Origin: an uncultured Oscillospiraceae bacterium
GTDB lineage: Bacteria > Bacillota > Clostridia > Oscillospirales > Oscillospiraceae
Reading direction: 5' to 3'
Assembly (NCBI GenBank): GCA_937915075.1
Contig: CALDMA010000141.1
Location: forward strand, 1 to 5,718
DNA length: 5,718 nucleotides
Position numbers and translations under genes: made by a program. Below, piece after piece: positions 4,764 through 5,718 of the stretch. Every line of letters starts with the position of its first letter. Positions within the stretch are counted from its first letter, which is position 1. The notes beneath the pieces were generated by a model. The model was not told the origin of the DNA. It saw only the letters and a list, made by a program, of their open reading frames with translations, and searched no databases.

Positions 4764-5381
4764 TTATTTGAGAACGATCACGTTCGCCTTCAGCGCGGCG
4801 GTCGGCACGTTTTCACAGCTGAACGTGAGCGTGTCCGTCCCCTGCTCGCAGCAGTATACGTCGGCTTCCCTCCACGCCGCGCGGCTTTCGGGCGCGTAAG
4901 TGACGAATACATCGTTCGATTCCGTAACCCCCTCGACAGAGACGCTCTGGCTCGCGTCCGTCCAGCCGTCCGCGGGCAGCGTCACGCAAACCGTTTTGAA
5001 CAGCTTCGATTTGATGGATTCGGCCAGATAAGACGTCGGCCGCCTGCAGCATGCGCCGGCCGTCTGCGCCAGATAATATTCCTCGTCCGTCGGCGCTTCG
5101 TTTTTTACGGCGATCTTGTCCGCCAGCGCCGCAAACCCCGCCGCCGAAACGTCCACATAGTCGCTCCCTGCCGTCGCCGCCGTAATGTTTCCCTTGCCGT
5201 CGCCCTTGAGGATGCCGCTTGCGGCAATTTTATCCTGTTTTTCTGTCACGCTGGCCAGCTTGCCCGCCATTGTGTCAATCTTGTCGCCGTCGCCCACGCT
5301 GACCCCGTTTGAGGCGAGGTAATCGCCCAGTGTGGTCTTCGCGCCGCTAATGCGATCAATCTCGCCCTGAACGTTTCCCAT
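4764..5381 (-). CDS. Tail-fibre / receptor-binding-like structural protein
   Basis: 205 aa. The ATG at 5381 is preceded by a GAGGCGGTGA-type Shine-Dalgarno sequence. Residues 1-45 have the motif EIDRISGAKTTLGDYLASNG followed by DKIDTMAGKL, a repeat unit common in Clostridia phage tail and appendage proteins. Residues 57-77 carry LKGDGKGNITAATAGSDYV, a linker seen in many tail fibres. Residues 127-205 form a separate beta-rich module: TLPADGW at 134-140, then a Cys-Glu-Gln-Gly-Thr-Asp-Thr-Leu-Thr-Phe segment near 178-187. Similar modules cap other phage appendage proteins. Cysteine pairs at 111-112 and 177-178 are unusual for a tail protein. It lies between another tail gene and the endolysin, the normal place for receptor-binding or collar proteins. 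I infer an adsorption-apparatus role; receptor and polymer state cannot be seen. There is no enzymatic domain. Confidence 0.7.
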   Translation of the reverse strand: MGNVQGEIDRISGAKTTLGDYLASNGVSVGDGDKIDTMAGKLASVTEKQDKIAASGILKGDGKGNITAATAGSDYVDVSAAGFAALADKIAVKNEAPTDEEYYLAQTAGACCRRPTSYLAESIKSKLFKTVCVTLPADGWTDASQSVSVEGVTESNDVFVTYAPESRAAWREADVYCCEQGTDTLTFSCENVPTAALKANVIVLK

Positions 5382-5395
5382 TCCGCTTCACCGCC

Positions 5396-5718
5396 TCAAA
5401 TCGCGGCCAGCGCTTCATAAATATCATCGGTGAGCGACACTGTGCCGCCCGTCGTATACCCGGCCGGGATGGTGACAGACGTTGCCGTCAGCCCGTCGAT
5501 GGTCGCGCTGGTGCTGCCGTTATTCGCCATTGTGCCGGTGAGCAGCACGGGCAGAGACTTGCTGGAGTCCCAGCCAATCGCGGTCGTGTCCGCCAGCATC
5601 CCCGCCGCCGTGGCGGTCATGCCGGTCGCGTCCTTGTACTTGGTCGGGATGCGGGCGACCGTAACGCTCGAGAGCACCTTGCCCGCCGTCGGGGAGATGG
5701 TCTGCGCGGATTCGGTCG
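5396..5718 (-). CDS. Phage tail/baseplate protein, C-terminal part (5' end outside window)
   Basis: The reading frame is open to the window edge, so the protein starts upstream; 107 residues are visible. A GTG at 5677 is an in-frame codon and not a likely start, because the 14 codons upstream (TESAQTISPTAGK...) continue the same repeat. That pattern, an 'xxQTIxPxxGKVLSSVTVxxIP' block followed by a Gly/Thr/Ser-rich stretch (GTMANNGSTSATIDG, then TIPAGYTTGGTVSL), is what I know from tail-fibre and baseplate proteins of Clostridia siphophages. It probably folds as beta-structure on the outside of the tail. There are no membrane segments or cysteines in the visible part. The stop (TGA at 5398-5396) is 14 nt before the next tail gene, so the two are cotranscribed. 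The tail assignment is by family pattern; the exact position in the tail is unknown. Confidence 0.72.
   Translation of the reverse strand, partial: TESAQTISPTAGKVLSSVTVARIPTKYKDATGMTATAAGMLADTTAIGWDSSKSLPVLLTGTMANNGSTSATIDGLTATSVTIPAGYTTGGTVSLTDDIYEALAAI

Noticed and set aside
4187..4771. Plus-strand open frame opposite the endolysin
   Set aside because: Antisense to clear NlpC/P60 and peptidoglycan-binding motifs; no family features.

Overview
This window looks like one end of a temperate phage or prophage from a fairly GC-rich Firmicute, probably a gut Clostridia. The reasons are strong AGGAGG-type ribosome binding sites, tail-fibre and lysis proteins typical of Clostridia siphophages, and a Tn916-type integrase/excisionase pair. 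Every convincing gene is on the minus strand, so biological order runs from position 5718 down to 1.

Late operon (5718 to 2213): the C-terminal part of a tail/baseplate protein, a second tail-fibre-like protein, an NlpC/P60 plus peptidoglycan-binding endolysin, a one-helix membrane protein overlapping the endolysin stop by one base, a calcineurin-like metallophosphoesterase, a DUF4406 protein (nucleoside deoxyribosyltransferase-like fold), and a two-helix holin of the phi LC3 type. Gaps are -1 to 25 nt and most genes have their own Shine-Dalgarno sequence, so this is one transcription unit. It ends in a very strong intrinsic terminator directly after the holin stop. Lysis needs the endolysin, which has no signal peptide, plus the holin. 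The phosphoesterase and DUF4406 protein are inserted between lysis genes and probably do something else.

Recombination module (2193 to about 390): a 66-aa excisionase with a GTG start, then a 420-aa tyrosine integrase with its own good promoter, both in the same direction as the late genes. Downstream of int are two pairs of an 11-bp direct repeat (CTGTGGTAAAT), about 200 bp apart. They closely match the Tn916 integrase arm-site sequence. Between them, close to the left pair, is a 7-8-7 inverted repeat that could be the crossover core. Arm sites on both sides of a core would mean an intact attP (circular or virion form, or an unintegrated assembly) rather than a prophage junction; this is inference.

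Left end (about 375 to 1): a bidirectional terminator, a weaker hairpin, and then a complete miniature transcription unit: candidate promoter, good RBS, a 24-aa hydrophobic peptide gene and a terminator. Nothing recognisable lies in bases 1-108. Whether the left end is phage or host depends on where the true att core is.
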